From: Asanoa sp040676615
Lineage (GTDB): Bacteria > Actinomycetota > Actinomycetes > Mycobacteriales > Micromonosporaceae
Direction of reading: 5' to 3'
DNA length: 64,000 nt
Assembly: GCF_040676615.1 (NCBI RefSeq)
Contig: NZ_JBFAPI010000017.1
Coordinates: 1-64,000 of the forward strand
The translations under genes and the position numbers were made by a program. Every line of letters starts with the position of its first letter. Within the stretch, counting starts at the first letter, position 1. The notes beneath the pieces were generated by a model. The model worked only from the letters and a program-made list of their open reading frames with translations, ran no database searches and was not told where the DNA came from. This document shows, in pieces, positions 42,877-52,003 of this stretch.

Positions 42877-43500
42877 GGCCAGTCCCGCGCGCACGGCGTA
42901 CAACGCGGCCTGGGTCCGGTCCTGCACACCGAGCTTGCCCAGGATCGCGCTGACGTGCGCCTTCACCGTCTTCTCGGCCAGGCCCAGAGCGCGCGCGATC
43001 TCCCGGTTGGACCGGCCGCGGCCGATCTCGGCGAGCACCTGCCGCTCCCGCGGTGTCAGCCTGGCCGGGCCGGCACCACCTTCGCCCTCGCTGAGCACCC
43101 GCGCCACGTCCGGATGCAGCAGGGTGTGGCCAAGATGGACCGAGCGGATCGCGGCCGCCAGCGCCGGCGGGTCGACGTCCTTGTAGACATAGCCCGCCGC
43201 GCCCGCGCGCACCGCCGGCAACACCGCCGCCGGCTCGGTGAAGCTGGTGATCACCAGGACCCGCGACCGGATGCCCCGGGCCGTCATCTCGCGCAGCGCG
43301 GCAACCCCGTCCGTGCCCGGCATGCGCAGGTCGAGCAGCACCACGTCGGGCAGCAGTTCGGCGGCCCGCACGACCGCCTCGGCACCGTCGGCGGCCTCGC
43401 CGACCACTTCGAGATCATCTTGTACGTCCAGGAACGAGCGCAGCCCCTGGCGCACGATCGCGTGGTCGTCGACCACGAGCACCCGGATCCGGTCAGTCAA
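42874..43500 (-). CDS. NarL-type response regulator
   Basis: 208 residues from a TTG at 43500 that overlaps the kinase gene by 8 bp. Receiver with Asp57 (VVLLDLRMP) and acidic pair DDH at 11-13; LuxR-type HTH (about 145-205: LTPRERQVLAEIGRGRSNREIA). Partner of the GAF kinase just upstream. Targets cannot be seen; a neighbouring secreted protease is convergent, so not in the same operon. Confidence 0.92.
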   Translation of the reverse strand: MTDRIRVLVVDDHAIVRQGLRSFLDVQDDLEVVGEAADGAEAVVRAAELLPDVVLLDLRMPGTDGVAALREMTARGIRSRVLVITSFTEPAAVLPAVRAGAAGYVYKDVDPPALAAAIRSVHLGHTLLHPDVARVLSEGEGGAGPARLTPRERQVLAEIGRGRSNREIARALGLAEKTVKAHVSAILGKLGVQDRTQAALYAVRAGLA

Positions 43501-44602
43501 GGGGCACCTCCAGCCGCACCGTGGTGCCCTCGTCGGGCTTCGACTCGACCACCAGGCGACCGCCGACGGCCTCCGCGCGCTCCCGCATCGACGTCAGGCC
43601 CAACCCCTGATCGGTGGGGCGCAGGCCGTGACCGTCGTCGCGCACCTCGACCGCCAGGTTGGGCCCGTCGACGAACAGCCGGACCTCGACCGCCCGGGCA
43701 TCGGCGTGCCGCAACGCGTTGTGCAGGGCCTCCTGCGCGACCCGGTAGGCGGTGTCCTCCCGGTCCGGCGCCAGTCGCGGCACCGCCTCGGCGACCAGCT
43801 TGACCCGGGCCGCGTGCACCCGGTCGAGCAGCCGCACCTGCTTGCCCAGCGCCGCGTCGAGCCCCTCGTGCGCGAGGTCGGCCGGCCGCATTCCGACGAC
43901 GATGGCGCGCAGTTCGTCGGACGCCTCGGCCGCCAGTGCACGCACGCTGCCCAGTTGCGCCACCGCCCGCTGCGGGTCGCGGGCCACCAGGGCAGCCGCG
44001 GCATCGGCGGTCAGCCGCAGGCTGAACAGCTTCTGGGCCACCGAGTCGTGCAGCTCGCGGGCGATCCGGTCGCGCTCCTCGAGCACCGACAGCTCCCGGC
44101 TGCGCTCGTAGAGGCGGGCGTTGACCAGCGCGATCGCGGCATGGCCGGCGAGAATCCGGAGCAGGTCCTCGTCGTCGCGGTCGAACTCGCCGCCGCGCTT
44201 GTTGGCCAGGTAGATCGCGCCGAGGATCTCGCTGCCGTGCATGATCGGCATGCCGAGGAAGTCGCGGAGTTCGGGGTGGTGCTTCGGCCAGTACTCGAAG
44301 CGCGGGTGGCTGCGGATGTCGGCCAGCCGGAGCGGTTCCGGGTCGCGGAGCAGCACGGCGAGCAGTCCGTGCTGGCGCGGCAGCGGGCCGATCGCCCGCC
44401 ACTGCGCGTCGCTGACCCCGTCGACCACGAACTCGGCGAACGCGCCGGTGCCCTCGTCCGGCACGCCGAGCGCCGCGTACCGGGCACCCAACAGGCGGCG
44501 GGCCGAGGAGACGATCGTCTGCAGCACCTCGCGCACCGACCGCCGCGCGGTCACGGCGAGCACGGCGGCGCTCAGCGCCCGCAGTTCTTCGCGCGCGTCC
44601 AC
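43493..44602 (-). CDS. GAF-domain sensor histidine kinase (DevS-like class)
   Basis: 369 residues from the GTG at 44602; an open frame continues to 44971 but overlaps the opposite SDR gene. One GAF domain (about 25-165) with FLGMPIMHGSEILGAIYLANKRGG, similar to the second GAF of DevS/DosT. HisKA_3 with His185 in RELHDSVAQK, then HATPase (YRVAQEALHNALRHA, DDGHG, GLTSMRERAE). No membrane helix, so cytosolic sensing of a ligand, gas or redox state. Whether the GAF binds haem cannot be told. Confidence 0.9.
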   Translation of the reverse strand: MDAREELRALSAAVLAVTARRSVREVLQTIVSSARRLLGARYAALGVPDEGTGAFAEFVVDGVSDAQWRAIGPLPRQHGLLAVLLRDPEPLRLADIRSHPRFEYWPKHHPELRDFLGMPIMHGSEILGAIYLANKRGGEFDRDDEDLLRILAGHAAIALVNARLYERSRELSVLEERDRIARELHDSVAQKLFSLRLTADAAAALVARDPQRAVAQLGSVRALAAEASDELRAIVVGMRPADLAHEGLDAALGKQVRLLDRVHAARVKLVAEAVPRLAPDREDTAYRVAQEALHNALRHADARAVEVRLFVDGPNLAVEVRDDGHGLRPTDQGLGLTSMRERAEAVGGRLVVESKPDEGTTVRLEVPLD

Positions 44603-44726
44603 CCTCGCACCGTAACGCGGACCGGACCCCTCGTGATCCGGTCCGATGGACCTAGGTCGAAGGTCCCGGGACGGGATTGACCGCGGGCCGATGGCATCGG
44701 CTTCGGGCGTTCCTAGCGTCGAAGGC

Positions 44727-45395
44727 ATGACAACAGCGATCATCACCGGCGCGTCCCGGGGCCTGGGCCGTGCCCTCACCGGCGGGCTGGCCCGCGCCGG
44801 CTGGAACGTCATCGTCGACGGCCGCGAGGCTTCCGCGCTCGCCGCCGTCGGCTTCGGGCCGGGCGTCACCCCGGTCGTCGGGTCCGTCACCGATCCCGCG
44901 CACCGGGCCGCCCTGATCGAGGTGGCCGACCAGTTCGGCGGCGCCGACCTGCTGGTCAACAACGCCGGCATTCTCGGGCCGTCACCGCAGCCGCGGCTGG
45001 CCGACTATCCCATCGAGGCATTGCGCGAGGTGTACGAGGTCAACGTGCACGCGCCGCTCGCGCTGACCCAACTGGCGTTGCCGGGGTTGCGCAAGCGGGG
45101 CGGTGTCGTGCTCAACGTGACCTCGGACGCGGCGATCGAGGCGTACGCCGGCTGGGGCGGTTACGGGTCGGCGAAGGCGGCGGTCGAGCAGGCCAGCCGG
45201 ATACTCGCGGCCGAGGAGCCGGACGTGCGGGTGTGGTGGGTCGACCCGGGCGACCTGCGTACCCGGATGCATCAGGAGGCGTTCCCCGGCGAGGACATCA
45301 GCGACCGCCCGGAACCGGAGTCGGTCGTGCCGGCGTTCCTGCGGCTGCTGGCCGCTCGGCCGGAGTCGGGCCGGATCCGGGTGTCGCAGTGGTGA
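44727..45395 (+). CDS. Short-chain dehydrogenase/reductase
   Basis: 222 residues. NAD(P)-binding TGASRGLG, NNAG motif (LLVNNAGI), catalytic Ser region (VTSDAA), and Tyr-x3-Lys (YGSAK). Complete SDR core, slightly short at the C terminus. The last codons overlap the QueA-like start (GTGA), so the two are co-translated. A shared role with the tRNA-modification-like partner is suggested but unproven. Confidence 0.9.
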   Translation: MTTAIITGASRGLGRALTGGLARAGWNVIVDGREASALAAVGFGPGVTPVVGSVTDPAHRAALIEVADQFGGADLLVNNAGILGPSPQPRLADYPIEALREVYEVNVHAPLALTQLALPGLRKRGGVVLNVTSDAAIEAYAGWGGYGSAKAAVEQASRILAAEEPDVRVWWVDPGDLRTRMHQEAFPGEDISDRPEPESVVPAFLRLLAARPESGRIRVSQW

Positions 45396-46408
45396 CGGCG
45401 ACCGCCGACTTCGTGGTGCCGGACGAACTGCTCGCCCACGAACCGCCGGAGGCGCGCGGCGTGCCCCGCGACGCGGTCCGGATGCTCGTTTCCACTCCTT
45501 CGGCGCAGCGGCATCAGCTGTTCCGCGACCTGCCGACGGTGTTGCGCCCGGGCGACCTGCTGGTGGTCAACACGTCGGCAACGCTGCCGGCGGCCGTGCC
45601 GACGCTGGATGGACATGTCATCCATTTCTCGACCTGTCGGGCGGATGGCACCTGGCTGGTCGAGCCGCGTCTCGCCGGCCGGGCCGGGGCACCGACCGTC
45701 GGGCCGTTGGACACCGCGGTCGCCGGCCAGCGGTTCGCGCTGCGCGGTGGCGGATCGGTGACGCTGCTGTCGCCGTACTCCCAAGGTCGTCTTTGGGTGG
45801 CCGCGCTGTCTTTCGACGATGTGCCTGGGTACCTGAGCCGCCACGGCTCACCGATCCGCTACTCCTACGTGCCGCGGTCGTGGCCGTTGTCGGCCTACCA
45901 GACGGTGTTCGCGACGGAGCCGGGCAGCGCGGAGATGCCCAGCGCGGGTCGGCCGTTCACGGACCGGATCGTCACCCGGCTCGTCTCGGCCGGCGTGCAG
46001 GTGGCGCCGATCGTGCTGCACACGGGGGTGGCGTCGGCGGAGGGGCACGAACGCCCGTACCCGGAATGGTTCTCGGTTCCTGCCTCCACCGCCCGCGCGG
46101 TCGCCTCGGCGCAGCGGGTGATCGCGGTCGGCACGACGGTGGTGCGGGCGCTGGAGACGACGGGCGGTGCGGCCGGCTCGGGCTGGACCGACCTGGTGGT
46201 GACGCCGGAGCGGGGCGTGCGGGTCGTGGACGGATTGCTGACGGGGTTCCACGAACCGCACGCTTCACACCTGGACCTGCTGGCGGCGGTTGCCGGTCCT
46301 GGTCTCGTCTCTACTTCGTACGCCGCCGCCCTGGCGGCCGGCTACCGCTGGCACGAGTTCGGCGACGTCAACTTGCTGCTGTCGGAACATGATGTGCGGG
46401 AGGTATAG
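45392..46408 (+). CDS. QueA-like SAM:tRNA ribosyltransferase-isomerase
   Basis: 338 residues from a GTG at 45392 overlapping the SDR stop. Family pattern is clear: opening FVVPDELLAHEPPE, DLLVVNTSATLPA, and VGTTVVRALE. However the usual LHVGxGTFxPV active-site motif reads LHTGVASAEGHERPYPEW, so the GTF part is lost. In queuosine synthesis QueA builds the epoxyqueuosine ring from SAM. No other que gene is nearby. Could be a divergent paralogue with another substrate. Confidence 0.85.
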   Translation: MTATADFVVPDELLAHEPPEARGVPRDAVRMLVSTPSAQRHQLFRDLPTVLRPGDLLVVNTSATLPAAVPTLDGHVIHFSTCRADGTWLVEPRLAGRAGAPTVGPLDTAVAGQRFALRGGGSVTLLSPYSQGRLWVAALSFDDVPGYLSRHGSPIRYSYVPRSWPLSAYQTVFATEPGSAEMPSAGRPFTDRIVTRLVSAGVQVAPIVLHTGVASAEGHERPYPEWFSVPASTARAVASAQRVIAVGTTVVRALETTGGAAGSGWTDLVVTPERGVRVVDGLLTGFHEPHASHLDLLAAVAGPGLVSTSYAAALAAGYRWHEFGDVNLLLSEHDVREV

Positions 46409-46444
46409 TCCCGCCGGTCGAGCGGGTGCTCTGGAGGATGGCGG

Positions 46445-47578
46445 ATGTCCGAGGGTCAGCAACAACACGACACGCCGGCGTTCGACTCGGCGCTTCGGGG
46501 CTACGAGAAACGCCAGGTGGACCGCCATGTGGCCGAGGCCGCCGAACGCATCGCGGCGCTCAGCGCCGAGCGCGAGCAGGCGCACCACCACATCCGGGGC
46601 CTCACCGCCAACCTGGAGCAGGTGCACAGCGAGCTCACCGAGCTGCGCGACCGTCCGCCGCGTCTCGACCGGGCGTCGTTCCGTCACCTGGGCTCGATGG
46701 TCGACGAGATCCTCGCCCTGTCGGAGAAGCAGGGGCAGGCCATCGTCGACGCGGCCAACCAGCACGGCGCCGACATCAAGGCGTCGGCGGAGAAGGTCCT
46801 CGAGGCCGCCCGCCAGGAGGCCGAGCGCCTGCGTGGTGAAGGCGCCGCGGCCCTGGAGGCGGCCGAGCAGGAGGCCGAACGCCGCCGCGAGGCCAGCGAG
46901 GCGGCGATCCAGCGGGCGGAGGGCGAGGCCCGGGCCCGCATCGAAGGCGCCCACGAGCAAACCAAACAGGAACTCGCCCAGTGGCGCGCCGACGTGGAGC
47001 GCGAGGTCAACGACCACCGCGCGGCGGCGCAGGAGGCCGACGAGGCCCGGCAGGCCGAGGCCGAGCAGGTGATGGCGGCCCATCACCAGCAGCTCAACAT
47101 GCTGCAGAAAGAGATCGAGGCTCGGCAGCAGGCGTTGACCCAGTTGCGCAACGCGCAGGAGCAGGCGCAGCAGCAGTTGGGCCAGCTACGCCACGACGGC
47201 GCGGCCGTGGAACAGGATCTGGCGCAGGTCACGCACCGCCTGGGCGCGACGCGGCAGGAGCTGAGCGCCGAGTTGTCGCGGCTCGACGCCGCGCGGCGGG
47301 CGGCTGAAGCCACCGAGCAGCAGACCGTCGAGATGCGCGTCCGGATGCAGCGGGAGGCCAAGCGGATGGCCGACCGGGCCGCCGCGGCGGTCATGGCGGC
47401 CGCTGCGATCAGCGAGCAGACCGGCGAGTTCAAGATGGTCGCCGTACGGCCGGATCAGGACGAGGTTGCGCGGCCGGAGCAGGAGCAGGTTGTCGTTGCG
47501 GCTCCGGAAGATGGCGGGACGGCCGGGCGGCCGACGGAGATGCACGTCGACGAACCACGGGCCGCTCAAGCGTCATAG
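46445..47578 (+). CDS. DivIVA-like long coiled-coil protein
   Basis: 377 residues. N-terminal DivIVA-type motif (about 12-35: FDSALRGYEKRQVDRHVAEA), then almost continuous heptad-rich helix (about 35-330) with many Glu, Gln, Ala and Arg, and a disordered acidic tail. In actinobacteria such proteins (DivIVA, Scy, FilP types) organise polar growth or septum sites. Single gene ended by a terminator at 47580-47602. Confidence 0.85.
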   Translation: MSEGQQQHDTPAFDSALRGYEKRQVDRHVAEAAERIAALSAEREQAHHHIRGLTANLEQVHSELTELRDRPPRLDRASFRHLGSMVDEILALSEKQGQAIVDAANQHGADIKASAEKVLEAARQEAERLRGEGAAALEAAEQEAERRREASEAAIQRAEGEARARIEGAHEQTKQELAQWRADVEREVNDHRAAAQEADEARQAEAEQVMAAHHQQLNMLQKEIEARQQALTQLRNAQEQAQQQLGQLRHDGAAVEQDLAQVTHRLGATRQELSAELSRLDAARRAAEATEQQTVEMRVRMQREAKRMADRAAAAVMAAAAISEQTGEFKMVAVRPDQDEVARPEQEQVVVAAPEDGGTAGRPTEMHVDEPRAAQAS

Positions 47579-47579
47579 A

Positions 47580-47602
47580 GCCGCCCGATCTTGGGCGGCT
47601 TT
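47580..47602 (+). terminator. Rho-independent terminator after the coiled-coil gene
   Basis: 7-bp arms GCCGCCC (47580-47586) and GGGCGGC (47593-47599) with a 6-nt loop and TTT tail, 1 bp after the stop codon. Confidence 0.8.
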
Positions 47603-47691
47603 ACGCAACGAGCCGTCGACAAATCCGTCGAATAGTCACGCAGAGCGCAGGCACACCACGTGCGGCCTGCGCGACACAACGGCTCGGAAGA

Positions 47692-47896
47692 GCCCCGCGT
47701 ATCCGCGCACTCGGCGCCGTCACCACCGCGCCGATCGCCGCATCGATCTTCGGCCTGTCTCGATCCGTGGCCTACGACCTGGTCCGCACCGACCAGTTCC
47801 CCGTCTCCGTCCTGCATGGCCGGCCGGCGTCGACCCGACCCGGTCGTGCAGGACCTCGTCCGCTGCTGCCTGGCCAGCAGAGTGCGAGCCGAATAG
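47692..47896 (+). pseudogene. Decayed excisionase/AlpA-type HTH gene
   Basis: A frame from about 47692 encodes PIAASIFGLSRSVAYDLVRT followed by DQFPVSVL, the pattern of small excisionase-like HTH proteins of actinobacterial integrative elements (IGRTxAYxLARTGEFPVxVLRVG). After about 47820 the family continuation is lost; a +1 frame then runs to a TAG at 47894-47896. No start codon with ribosome site is visible. No integrase or attachment site found. A remnant of a mobile element. Confidence 0.6.
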
Positions 47897-48188
47897 CCGG
47901 CGGACCGCTGCGCAATGAGCTAAACCCGTCCATTCGGACGTTATGATCGTGGCACGGGCAGGCGGCTGCCACGCCTGCACTCCTGCCCCAGGTTCCGATC
48001 CACTCGCCGGGAATGGCGCCACCGCGATCCGCAACCCGTATCAGCGGTTAGGCACGGCCGCCGGTTACACCTGGATGCTCGTCCTACGTGCCGGCCTGGC
48101 CGGCCAGCGGAATCTCCGTCGTTACCACCGACCATCCGGCGCAATGGGCCCGCGGCACGCGGACAGCCGACGAGATCCGGAGACGTCC

Positions 48189-49649
48189 ATGCAATCGAGC
48201 GAACCCACACCGCCGCCCGGCCGGCGGACCGCGATCCTGGCACTGCTGGCGTTCGCGATGCTGATCGTGTCGCTGGATCAATACATCGTGGTCGTTGCGT
48301 TGCCGGCGATCGGGCGCGGCCTGGGCTACTCGACGCAGACGTTGCAAGCGGTGATCAGCGCGTACGCCGTAACGTCGGCGGGTTTCCTGCTGCTCGGTGG
48401 TCGCGCCTCGGACCTGCTCGGGCGCCGGCGGGTCCTGGCCACCGGCCTGGCGCTGTATGCCAGTGGCTCCGTGCTCGGCGGTTTGGCGCCGACGCCCGCG
48501 GTCCTGCTCGTCGCGCGCGCGGTGCAGGGTCTGGGCGGCGCGCTGGTCTTCCCATCCACCCTCGCGCTGATCAACACGACGTTCCGGGAGGGTCCCGAGC
48601 GCAATCGGGCGGTGGCTGTCTGGGGCGGCACCGGCGCCGCCGGCCTGGTGGTGGGCGTGCTGCTTGGCGGCGTGCTCACCCAAGCACTCGGCTGGGAGGC
48701 GGTGTTCTTCGTCAACGTGCCGCTCGCGGGTCTCGCGCTGCTGCTGACCTTCGCGCTCGTCCCCGCCGACGGCAGGCGCGCGGCCGGACGTCGGTTCGAC
48801 CTGCCCGGCGCGCTCACGGCCGCGCTCGGCATCACACTGCTGATCTTCGTACTGGTGCAGGGCCCGAACTTGGGCTGGGCTTCGGCCGGTGTGCTGTCGA
48901 GCGCTGCCGGCGCCGTCATCTGCCTGACCGCGTGCGTGGTCATCGAGCGGCGCAGCCGCGACCCGCTCGTGCCACCGCGCCTGCTCGCCAGCCGCAACCT
49001 CGCGACCGCGGTGGCCATGGCCTTCCTGTTCTGGGCGACCTTCGGCTCGGTGCTCTACTTCCTGACGCTCTACTTCCAGGACGTACGCGGTTACGACGCG
49101 CTGGGTACCGGCATCGCGTTCCTGATCCCCACCGCGGTCGTGGTAGCCGGTTCCACCTTCGCCGGCCGCGCCGTGACGCCCTGGGGGTTGCGGCCCACGC
49201 TCGCCCTGTCGCTGGCCGTCGGGGCGACCGGCGCGGTCGCGCTCGCGGTGACCATGTCACCCGACGGCAACTACACGACGCTGATCCCTGGCCTGATCCT
49301 GATCAGCCTCGGCGACGGGATCTCCTTCACCGCGATCTTCATCGCCGCCGGGATCGGAGTCGCTGATCGGGAGCAGGGCGTCGCCTCCGGCATCACTTCG
49401 ACGAGCACCTCGATTGGCGCTGCAGTCGGCCTGGCGTTGCTCGTGCTCGTCGCAGACGCCGGCACCGCCGGCCTGACCGGCGACTCCCTGCAGGTCGCGA
49501 CCGTGGACGGGTTCCGCACCGCGGTGCTGGTGATCGCCGCGGGGATCGCGGTCACCGCCGTCCTCTCGCTCAGCTTGCGTCCGGAGCCCCGGATGCGCCT
49601 GCAGCCGTCGTGTCCGCGCGGCTTCGTGCCGCCGCCAAAAGACCGCTGA
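48189..49649 (+). CDS. MFS drug exporter (DHA2 type, 14 helices)
   Basis: 486 residues from the ATG at 48189. About 14 hydrophobic helices. First helix with SLDQYIVVVALPAIGRGLG (family D1 motif), loop GRASDLLGRRRVL (motif A), and motif C-like GGTGAAGLVVGVLLGG. A typical DHA2 multidrug/proton antiporter. No adjacent TetR regulator. Confidence 0.92.
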   Translation: MQSSEPTPPPGRRTAILALLAFAMLIVSLDQYIVVVALPAIGRGLGYSTQTLQAVISAYAVTSAGFLLLGGRASDLLGRRRVLATGLALYASGSVLGGLAPTPAVLLVARAVQGLGGALVFPSTLALINTTFREGPERNRAVAVWGGTGAAGLVVGVLLGGVLTQALGWEAVFFVNVPLAGLALLLTFALVPADGRRAAGRRFDLPGALTAALGITLLIFVLVQGPNLGWASAGVLSSAAGAVICLTACVVIERRSRDPLVPPRLLASRNLATAVAMAFLFWATFGSVLYFLTLYFQDVRGYDALGTGIAFLIPTAVVVAGSTFAGRAVTPWGLRPTLALSLAVGATGAVALAVTMSPDGNYTTLIPGLILISLGDGISFTAIFIAAGIGVADREQGVASGITSTSTSIGAAVGLALLVLVADAGTAGLTGDSLQVATVDGFRTAVLVIAAGIAVTAVLSLSLRPEPRMRLQPSCPRGFVPPPKDR

Positions 49650-49828
49650 CGGCTCCCGGGACGGCGGTGGACGAGGCCCGGCTCAGACGCGGCCGCGAGT
49701 GTGTCAGCCGACAGGCGTCACACCCTCAGTGCCGGCAGAGCAGGGCTACCAAATCCACCAGCGCGCAGCGGGCCACGCGAAGGCGTTTCCTGGCCTGGGC
49801 CGGCGCGCAACCTCAGAATCGCCACAGG

Positions 49829-50170
49829 CTAGCCCTGCGTGAGGTGCAGCAGGTTGCCCGAGGGGTCGGCGAAGGCGCAGTCGCGGGTGCCGGATGGTTG
49901 GGTGATGGGTTCTTGCATTACTTCCGCGCCTGCGGCCTCGAGGTGTGCGAACGTGGCGTCGCAGTCGTCGGTTGTGAAGACGAGATGGCCTTCTGTGTGG
50001 TGATCAACCGGCGCCAGGACGATCTGTAGCTCCGGCTGCGTCCGCGGGCTGACGCTGACCCACCCTGGCTCGGAGCGAACCTCGAAACCCAGCACGTCGC
50101 GGTAGAAAGCGAGGGCCTCGGCCACGTCGACCACGCCGAGGACGCAACGCGACAGCCTGACGACGGTCAT
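49829..50170 (-). CDS. VOC-family protein
   Basis: 113 residues, one vicinal-oxygen-chelate unit, LGVVDVAEALAFYRDVLGFEV at the start and FADPSGNLLHLTQ at the end. Its ATG overlaps the stop of the ECF sigma gene upstream (ATGA), so it is co-translated with it. Probably a small-molecule-binding or detoxifying protein under the sigma factor. Confidence 0.88.
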   Translation of the reverse strand: MTVVRLSRCVLGVVDVAEALAFYRDVLGFEVRSEPGWVSVSPRTQPELQIVLAPVDHHTEGHLVFTTDDCDATFAHLEAAGAEVMQEPITQPSGTRDCAFADPSGNLLHLTQG

Positions 50171-51027
50171 CGCGGATCTCTGCCACTGGGCAGGAAGACG
50201 ATGTCCAGGTCGCGGACGCGGTCCTCGTCGGCTTCGATGGTGATGCTGGTGATTTTTCCGGCGTTGATGGTGAAGCTGAAGACCGCCTTCGGCAGGCCGC
50301 GGTACGAGTAGACCGCCGCCGGGACGCCGTTGACCAGAGCGGGCCGCGCCGCCTGGGCCCGGCCGGCGAAGATCGACGCGACCGCGTGGGCGCCGTGGGC
50401 GTCGCCCGTCACCGCGTCAGGGTCGAGCAGGGCAACCAGCGCTTCGAAGTCGCCGTTTCGTGAGGCGGCCAGGAAGGCGTCGATGATCTCGCGCTTGCGG
50501 GATCGCGCGGCGGACGAGGCGGCGACCGCTCCCTGCACCCGGCGTCGGGCCCGGCTGGCCAACTGCCGGGACGCCGCCGGTGAGCGGTCGAGGATCGTGC
50601 CGATCTCGCCGAATGACACGTCGAAGACGTCGTGCAGGACGAACGCCAGCCGCTCGGCCGGAGTCAGCGTGTCGAGCACGACCATCAGCGCCACACCGAC
50701 CGAATCCGCCAGCAGCGCCTCGTTCTCGGGGTCGACCTGCCCGGTCGGGTGCGGCGCGGGCGGCGGCTCCGGGGGCAGGGCGCCGGCCGGCTCTTCGCGG
50801 CGGACGCGGCGGGCCTCCAGCATGTTCAGCGATACCCGCGCGACGACCGTGGTCAGCCACCCGGCCGGGTTCTCGACCTTGCCTGTGTCGGCGCGGCTGA
50901 CTCGTACCCATGCCTCCTGCACCGCGTCTTCAGCGTCGGTCGATGAGCGGAGCATTCGGTAGGCCACCGCGTGCAGGCGGTCCTGGTTCTCCGCGAACCG
51001 TGCGCTCAACCAGTCGTGCTCGATCAT
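50167..51027 (-). CDS. ECF sigma factor with SnoaL-like C-terminal domain (SigJ/ECF41-like)
   Basis: 286 residues. Sigma region 2 (about 10-75: LHAVAYRMLRSSTDAEDAVQEAW) and region 4 (about 125-180: LTPAERLAFVLHDVFDVSFGEIG) precede a NTF2/SnoaL-like domain (about 185-286). In ECF41-type factors such a tail regulates the sigma factor itself, replacing an anti-sigma protein. Downstream and overlapping is a VOC gene; a second VOC gene diverges 76 bp away. Confidence 0.9.
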   Translation of the reverse strand: MIEHDWLSARFAENQDRLHAVAYRMLRSSTDAEDAVQEAWVRVSRADTGKVENPAGWLTTVVARVSLNMLEARRVRREEPAGALPPEPPPAPHPTGQVDPENEALLADSVGVALMVVLDTLTPAERLAFVLHDVFDVSFGEIGTILDRSPAASRQLASRARRRVQGAVAASSAARSRKREIIDAFLAASRNGDFEALVALLDPDAVTGDAHGAHAVASIFAGRAQAARPALVNGVPAAVYSYRGLPKAVFSFTINAGKITSITIEADEDRVRDLDIVFLPSGRDPR

Positions 51028-51103
51028 GTGTCACGTTCCTCCGTCGCGGCCTGTCATACCGAATGACAGGCGAAACCAAGCCGATGTGACATGAGGAGAG
51101 AAC

Positions 51104-51496
51104 GTGCCACTGCCACTGAGCGCCGTGATGCTCGGCGTTGAGGACCTCGACCGGGCCAAGAAGTTCTATGGTGAAGGTCTGGGCTTCAAGATCGATAAGG
51201 ACACCCGCAACTTCGTTTCGTTCAGCTTGGGTGAGGGGTCCCTGCACCTGGCCCTCTACGAGTGGGAGGCGGCAGCGCAGGACGCTGGCGTCCCCTCGGC
51301 GGGGTCCGGCTTCCGGGGCGCCTCCTTCCACCTCAACCCGGAATCCCGGGAAGTGGTGGACGAGACCATCCGCAACGCGGTCGCCGCCGGCGGCGCTGTG
51401 GTCAAGGAGCCGGCGGCGGCCCAATGGGGCGGCTACTTCGGCTACTTCAGCGACCCTGACGGCTATCTGTGGAAAGTCACCACCTACGGCGCCTGA
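51104..51496 (+). CDS. VOC-family protein
   Basis: 130 residues from the GTG at 51104, preceded by GAGGAGAG. VOC fold: LSAVMLGVEDLDRAKKFYGEGLGF, closing YFSDPDGYLWKVTTY. Divergent from the ECF sigma gene and 16 bp ahead of a YdeI-like gene. Likely enzyme or binder for a small metabolite. Confidence 0.9.
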   Translation: MPLPLSAVMLGVEDLDRAKKFYGEGLGFKIDKDTRNFVSFSLGEGSLHLALYEWEAAAQDAGVPSAGSGFRGASFHLNPESREVVDETIRNAVAAGGAVVKEPAAAQWGGYFGYFSDPDGYLWKVTTYGA

Positions 51497-51512
51497 GGCG
51501 CGAGGAGCACAC

Positions 51513-51947
51513 ATGAAGTTCCGCACCCTCGTCGAGCCGCCCGAACCCATGCGGGGGCTGGAAGTTCCGCCGGCTGTGGTGGAGGCGCTCGGCGGGGGCG
51601 CGCGGCCGCCGGTGACGATCACGGTCAACGGCCATTCGTGGAAGAGTCGAGTCGCCATCATGCGCGGGCGGCACCTGCTCGGCCTCAGCAACGCCAACCG
51701 CACGGCTGCTGGCGTCGCGACCGGCGACGAGGTCGAGGTCGACCTGGTGCTGGACGCCGAGCCGCGGGTGATCGTGGAGCCGCCGGACCTCGCACAGGCC
51801 CTGGACGCCGAGCCGGCGGCGCGGGCCGCGTGGGACAAGCTGGCCTACAGCCATAAGCGTGAGCACGTGCGAGCCATCGAGAGCGCCAAGAAGCCCGAAA
51901 CCCGCCGCAACCGAATCGAGAAAGCGATGGCTACCCTACGCGGCTGA
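51513..51947 (+). CDS. YdeI/DUF1905-type protein
   Basis: 144 residues from the ATG at 51513 with GAGGAG upstream. N-terminal small beta domain of the DUF1905 type (about 1-90: VTITVNGHSWKSRVAIMRGRHLLGLS) followed by a helical YdeI/OmpD-associated C-terminal part (AWDKLAYSHKREHVRAIESAKKPETR). Function of the family is poorly known. Co-oriented with the VOC gene upstream. Confidence 0.85.
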   Translation: MKFRTLVEPPEPMRGLEVPPAVVEALGGGARPPVTITVNGHSWKSRVAIMRGRHLLGLSNANRTAAGVATGDEVEVDLVLDAEPRVIVEPPDLAQALDAEPAARAAWDKLAYSHKREHVRAIESAKKPETRRNRIEKAMATLRG

Positions 51948-52003
51948 GCCCGGCGTGGTCGTGGGTCGATGGCGGCCTGTTCCGTGGTGTTTGAATAGGC
52001 ATC

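Larger units (their letters stand above)
47579..48188. other. 610-bp region with little coding content
   Basis: Between the coiled-coil gene and the MFS exporter. Holds the terminator at 47580-47602 and the excisionase remnant at 47692-47896. From 47900 to 48188 I see no gene; an open frame joined to the MFS gene from 47943 lacks a ribosome site and is not hydrophobic, so I treat it as non-coding leader. Confidence 0.5.

Noticed and set aside
47943..48188. N-terminal extension of the MFS exporter
   Set aside because: Polar sequence without a ribosome site; the first transmembrane motif fits the ATG at 48189.
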